From: Megalonaias nervosa
Taxonomy: Eukaryota; Mollusca; Bivalvia; Unionida; Unionidae
Assembly (NCBI GenBank): GCA_016617855.1
Contig: JAECUM010003630.1
Span: forward strand, 1 to 64,000
DNA: 64,000 nucleotides
Reading direction: 5' to 3'
The notes under the pieces were generated by a model. It did not search any database. It was not told where the DNA came from and saw only the letters and a program-made list of their open reading frames with translations. A program made the translations under genes and the position numbers. Shown piece after piece: positions 59,150 through 64,000 of this stretch. The first letter of the stretch is position 1. Each line of letters begins with the position of its first letter.

Positions 59150-60210
59150 TTAGGCATGAGGTGGAACCTAATTCACTGTTTTATCAAACAACCAGGATTC
59201 CTCCTCTTATATCCTTAATCAAAGGTTGAGGAAACATATGGGACCCACATCTGCCTGCACTAAGGCTGGGACCCACATCTGCCTGCACTGTGTCAAACCC
59301 ATTGGCTTCAACAAGGATATAAAGAACATCTTGATCCTGCACTCTCTCCTGAGAGGCAGGACTACATGACCTTGTGTCTCTCTATTTAGGGGGAGACATG
59401 GGGGAAGGAGAAACCTGGTTAGGTAACTCCTCCAGCAATGTTAACAGAGTGCTTCAAACTATGGCTTTACTGGTGGCTTTGGGCAATTACCCAATCTCCT
59501 AGAGCGTTTTGAGGAAGAAGGTCCATCCTCCTCACTTCTTTTAAACCCAACCTCGTAACACAGATAAGCCCTGCATGCACAACCTCACTACTATGTGGCC
59601 CAGGTCCAGAAGTCCATTCATGTAGGGAAAGGGTCAACTGTTTCCTTGTTAGAAAGGCCACACATCCCATGGGGATTGGAGAAATCATAGTTTCATTGGG
59701 ATGCCAATATGATCTCCTGCACTAATCTGCCATCTGTCCCAAGTCTTCCCATGGGATGAAATGGTAGTCTGGAGAAAGGGGGGACTCTACCTGATCTCTG
59801 CACTATTGGCTCCGAAAACCCATGCCTGGTACCAGACACCAGGTACCTGGTCACCAGGTGAAGTCTCTACAGGCAATGCAGATCTGTAGGAAAATCTATC
59901 ACCTGACCTGATAGTCTTAGATCTGACGACTCTATTTCTTAGGGGTCTAGATATCGTCACCAACAACAGGTCCCTGGGATCAAATGGGTGAATGGTGATG
60001 CTCCTCCCCTCCCCTCCCCCTTAAGAAGGGGTGGGCTTACAATCAGCCCTTACTGAGCAGCGGCAAAACTCACTCTCCACCCATTCATACCTCCACTTGA
60101 GAGGGGCCCACTAATACTAGGAGTCCCAGAAATCAGACATCTTCATCAGTTGGTACATTCATTGACTATCCATGAGATCCCATACCTCGTCAGACCATAA
60201 TGCAAAGAAA
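59150..60210. other. Compositionally distinct block, unassigned
   Basis: Visibly richer in G+C than its surroundings, with 'ctcccctcccctccccctta' near 60007, two tandem copies of 'gggacccacatctgcctgca' (59240, 59269) and a short palindrome-rich part (ggtaccagacaccaggtacc). A 73-codon minus-strand ORF at 59467-59688 has no recognised homologue. It could be the untranslated or ORF1 part of a retroelement. Confidence 0.35.
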
Positions 60211-60269
60211 TGGACTGAAGGACTGAAAAAAATGGAACAGCCTCTTTCAATATTCCCTTTCTTCAAAAA

Positions 60270-60965
60270 GATTTATATAAAAGACCACTAATTATCACAC
60301 AATATATTTTAGACCACTATTTATAAAACAATATCTTTTAGACCACTATTTATCACACAATATATATTAGACCACAACTTACCACACAATATATTTTCAA
60401 TAAGACTGAACAAAAAATTCAAGTAAAACTGAAAATTTGAAGAAAAAAACTTTATTGTTAGATGCTGAAGATAACATCAAAGATCTATTACACAAACCTC
60501 ATCTTATAACACATTTTATTACACAAACATCATCCTATAACATTTTTTATTATGCAATCATCTTATAACACATTTTTTTATTACACAGACATCATCACAT
60601 AAGACATCCATCATTACACAAACATCATCTTACAACAATTCATCATCACACAAACATCATTTTGTAACAAATTCATCATCACACAAATATCTTACAACAC
60701 ATTCAACACTATACAAACATCTTATGACACAATCACCTTTATACAAACATCATCTTATGATATAGTCATCAATACACAAACATGGTCTTGTAACACATTC
60801 ATCATCACACAAATATCTTACAACACATTCAACATTATACAAACATCTTATTACACAAACACCTTTACACAAACATCACCTTATGATATATATTCATCAA
60901 TACACAAACATCATCTGATAAAACATTCTTCACTACACAACATCTTATGACAATTTCATCAATAA
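60270..60965. repeat. Irregular array (cacaaacatcatcttataacac)
   Basis: It starts with three units of 'tagaccactatttatcacac' plus 'aatatatttt' (60280-60400). About eighteen units of 'attacacaaacatcatctta' plus 'taacacattcatca' follow. Confidence 0.9.
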
Positions 60966-61925
60966 ACAAAACTTCTTATGTCACATTCTTCAAAACGAAG
61001 TACTGCAGCATTTTAGCCTGATTGAAATAATCCCACAATATCACAATACAAAATATAGTTGTCATAGAACTGAGCTTCAAAACGAAGTGTCAGCTGCCTC
61101 AACAGCTGCTGTCTTCACGAGTTAATATTCTATTGATTTTATTTATCTGTAAAAGCACAAACTTCACTCTGATGAAAGACAGACACATTTGCTGACAGTA
61201 AAATGATACTGTTTCAGGGTTCAGTAAATTTTTTTACAAACACCAGTCCCTGGGATGAGCTACAGTAGTTACTCATCCTTGTCCTCTTTATACTCAACAC
61301 AGTGCACATCTCCATCACACTGCTTAGGATTTTAGCAAAACACCTGATACCAGCTGCATGCTTAATACTAAAATTGGTGAAAACTATGAAAATGTTGTGT
61401 CCTAATTAGGTAGCCCTAATTATATAAACATATGAGACAAGGTTTGTAACTCTAGAAATTGCAGTTGCACACACATCCCTTGATTTGTTAGTGGTATTCA
61501 CATTTAAAGTGAAACCGAAGACACAGAAGTCAATTTAATGTCAAGAAGTTTTCCCTTCGACAAACTACCACATATCTTCATGAGTTAGATATGAAAGAAG
61601 TTACATGTAAGAAACAAAAAATTACAATGTATGATTGTGTCCAGACAGACACTTATGCTTGCCCCAGATCACCTGTATTTTCATGACTGTTCAGCATTTC
61701 ACATCAAAGCAAGACACCTGCTGCTATTTATATCACAAGAAAAATGTTGGTAACCTATATCTGAAAGAAGAATTACAAGTGTCTCAATTTCCACCAACAT
61801 GACCTCAATTAAATTTTGACAATCTGCAGTTGTTTGTTTTTTTGTTTTTTACATTATGTGCTTTATTGGTATATTACAACAGTATGCATGTGAAAGTTGT
61901 TAGGAATCATATGATACACTTAAAA
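60966..61925. other. Non-coding stretch, nothing recognised
   Basis: aaaacgaagt occurs twice (near 60993 and 61079). No gene supported. Confidence 0.4.
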
Positions 61926-61936
61926 TACTTATTTTG

Positions 61937-62178
61937 TTGTTGTTGTTGTTATAGGGTTTAACGCCATTTTTCAGCACAAAATAGGCTATACATGGCAGCC
62001 AGTATAAATGGTGGAGGAAGAACCCGGGAAAAAATCCAGGAAGAACCATTGACCCACGAGAAGCTACTGGCAAGTTTTCTCACGTACCCACATAAGCCGA
62101 GCCAGAGACTCGAACCCATGACAGTGGTGAGATGGCAGTGATCCGTAACAGTGAGCGCTTTAGACCACTTGGGGCCCC
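61937..62178 (-). mobile_element. tRNA-derived SINE, family A, with 11-bp TSD
   Basis: The tail is (GTT)n at 61937-61950, then 'agggtttaacgccatttttc'. Read on the minus strand, the head has ccaagtggtctaaagcgctc (A box) and gggttcgagtctctgg (B box near 62112), the best preserved promoter of the four copies. tacttattttg flanks it at 61926-61936 and 62179-62189. Confidence 0.96.
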
Positions 62179-62189
62179 TACTTATTTTG

Positions 62190-64000
62190 AATGACAGATG
62201 GCAATATTTTTTTTATGAAAAGTAATTACATACAAAAAAATATCTGCCAGCATCTTCCCTTGGCATGACAATATACCCAAATTTCAATCTTGAAAAGACT
62301 GGTGACCTTGACTAATGTAACACTGCCTGACCTGATGAAAAATCCACAAACTGTGACATTCTGTCATTTACTTTCTCAGAGGTCTGACAAAGATGCGTTA
62401 TAGGCTGAAAGGGGAAACTTTGTCAAAAAACAAAACGACACCTAAATTACTGAAAAGTGTCACAATAAATACAAATACCATTAAGAAATCGAGTGAAATT
62501 GAAACATATGTTCATGAATTTCTATGCATTTTAGTACTTTGCATCAGTTACCTCTGATAAAAAAAACTGATGTTATCTTCCTTTTCCAAATGTTCTATAG
62601 TGACAACAGTTAACAAATTAGGCAAAAGTTATATATAATGGACACATGTTAAGTGATGTTGAACTCTGGTGCTTGTTAAGGGCAGAAAGTGCACTTGTAA
62701 AGGTGTAAATCTGCATCTGTTTGGCCTTGTGATGAGTATCTGGCAAAGTTTTACTCAGCCCAGTCAACTTTCATCCAGTCAGGCCAAGCAGTTTTCCAAC
62801 CCAGTCAACTTTCATCATGTCAGGCAAAGCAGTTTTCCAAGCCTTGAGTACATAGTAACACAAGAGTGCAAAGCAAAGAACAAAGACTTTCATGTGTCAT
62901 TGCATAATGTGTTGACAGTTAGAAGCCGATGCTGTTCCCCTGGCAGTAAGTGACAGGAACTAACACTTCCAATCAAATGATATATTTATAGACCTTTGCT
63001 AAGTCCACTGTTTAGTATTCTGTTGATGCTTGATTTAAGTATCGATGATTTTCAATTTCCAATGTGGCACCACTAGGAAAAAGTCGAAGTTGAAGAGGAT
63101 TGGTTATATCACACATTACACAACAATAATTAACTACTGATTTACAGATCTTGCTAACAACAAATTCTCCAAAACTATACAGTATTTATCATTGTCAAGG
63201 AAGTATAAAATGATAGACAACCATATGCAATTTCTCAGTTTCATCTTTGTAATTGTGTTATTGTCCTAATCTTGGCTGGTATGGGTATAGTTTTTCAAGC
63301 CTAATAAATCAAAACTTTAGTTTCTCACACCTACACTGAAGTAAATGTTTCCCTGGTTACAATACAAATGACAAGTGTCATCAGTGTTCAGAACTAATGT
63401 TAAATTTGACCACTTTTTTGCCTTGCTACCAATGCAGTAGCTATTATAAACTGTATGAAGAGCCAGTTTCCGTAACTAGTGCTGGATCCACAGTAATGTA
63501 CATGTAGATGACATTATAATGATGTGATGTACCAAACACATTTTGTTATGAGTCGAACTGTAAACTGCACAGACCCATATCTACCAGTGCATTTTATGAT
63601 GGCAGATCTGAGTCAGTGCAGTTTGTTAGGAATAATCGGTAGAACAAACAATGTAGACCTTGACCTCTGGGTGCATTATGCTACATCAGATCAGGATCAT
63701 TGTTGTTTGCAGTTTTACTTGACTTATAAATGAGTACATATATTTTCATTTATACTGTTTACAATACTTCATATTCAACAACCAAATCATATCATGCAAA
63801 GCATTACTATAATGCAATGATGACCCATTTTCACACTAAATTGTTGAAAATTCATTCAGTCAGAAAACTAGTATAATTATCTCTCAACTTCCTGTATAGA
63901 GTATAAGGATTCTCTTCAAATCCTTTCCACTCTCCTATTAATTGCTTTTTCCTATTTCATTCAAACACAAGCTTGCATCATACATGCAAACCATATTTAT
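62190..64000. other. Non-coding stretch to the window end
   Basis: A two-copy 'cccagtcaactttcatc..gtcagg.caagcagttttccaa' repeat lies at 62758-62841. tgaccttga at 62302-62310 is another TCAAGGTCA site on the minus strand. No SCOT exon or other gene was recognised. Confidence 0.4.

Overview
The window is animal nuclear DNA: A+T-rich, intron-containing and crowded with minisatellites, tRNA-derived SINEs, a LINE and DNA-transposon remnants. The repeat types suggest a marine lophotrochozoan, probably a mollusc. That placement is an inference from style and gene content, since no taxon-specific marker was tested.

One host gene can be read. It is a minus-strand OXCT1 (SCOT, succinyl-CoA:3-ketoacid CoA transferase, the mitochondrial enzyme that activates acetoacetate). 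Nine consecutive exons run from 50702 down to 23309. Every junction has AG/GT splice sites and the phases match throughout (954 bp, 318 codons). They cover the end of the A-subunit-like half, the linker, and nearly all of the B-subunit-like half, including the catalytic-Glu SENG motif. The 5' exons (transit peptide and most of the A half) and the last short 3' exon were not found. The remaining long ORFs are shadows of tandem repeats, transposon fragments or chance.

Layout. 1-4.0 kb: a hAT-type zinc-finger fragment, a related hairpin MITE with a target-site duplication, and a 41-bp direct repeat. 4.2-6.4 kb: a decayed piggyBac transposase (minus). 6.86-9.66 kb: a LINE with its endonuclease half inverted relative to the RT half, flanked by 11-bp TSDs, as expected of twin priming. 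11.7-14.3 kb: a probable non-autonomous DNA transposon holding a 0.48-kb internal duplication. 14.7-23.2 kb: many minisatellites. 23.3-50.7 kb: OXCT1, whose introns hold most of the remaining arrays. 50.7-64 kb: two SINE families, a LINE RT scrap, an unassigned decayed protein-like block (56-58.8 kb), a more GC-rich block (59.2-60.2 kb) and a CA/TCA-rich array.

Points of most interest: (1) a 20/21-bp array in one OXCT1 intron that places 42 exact GTAAGT motifs, each a near-perfect 5' splice site, on the sense transcript between two exons; (2) the LINE with a complete inversion signature; (3) a SINE insertion with a paralogous empty site 0.55 kb away; (4) repeated TCAAGGTCA nuclear-receptor (ERR/SF-1-type) motifs in introns of a ketone-body gene; (5) more than 25 unrelated tandem arrays, roughly a fifth of the window by rough count.
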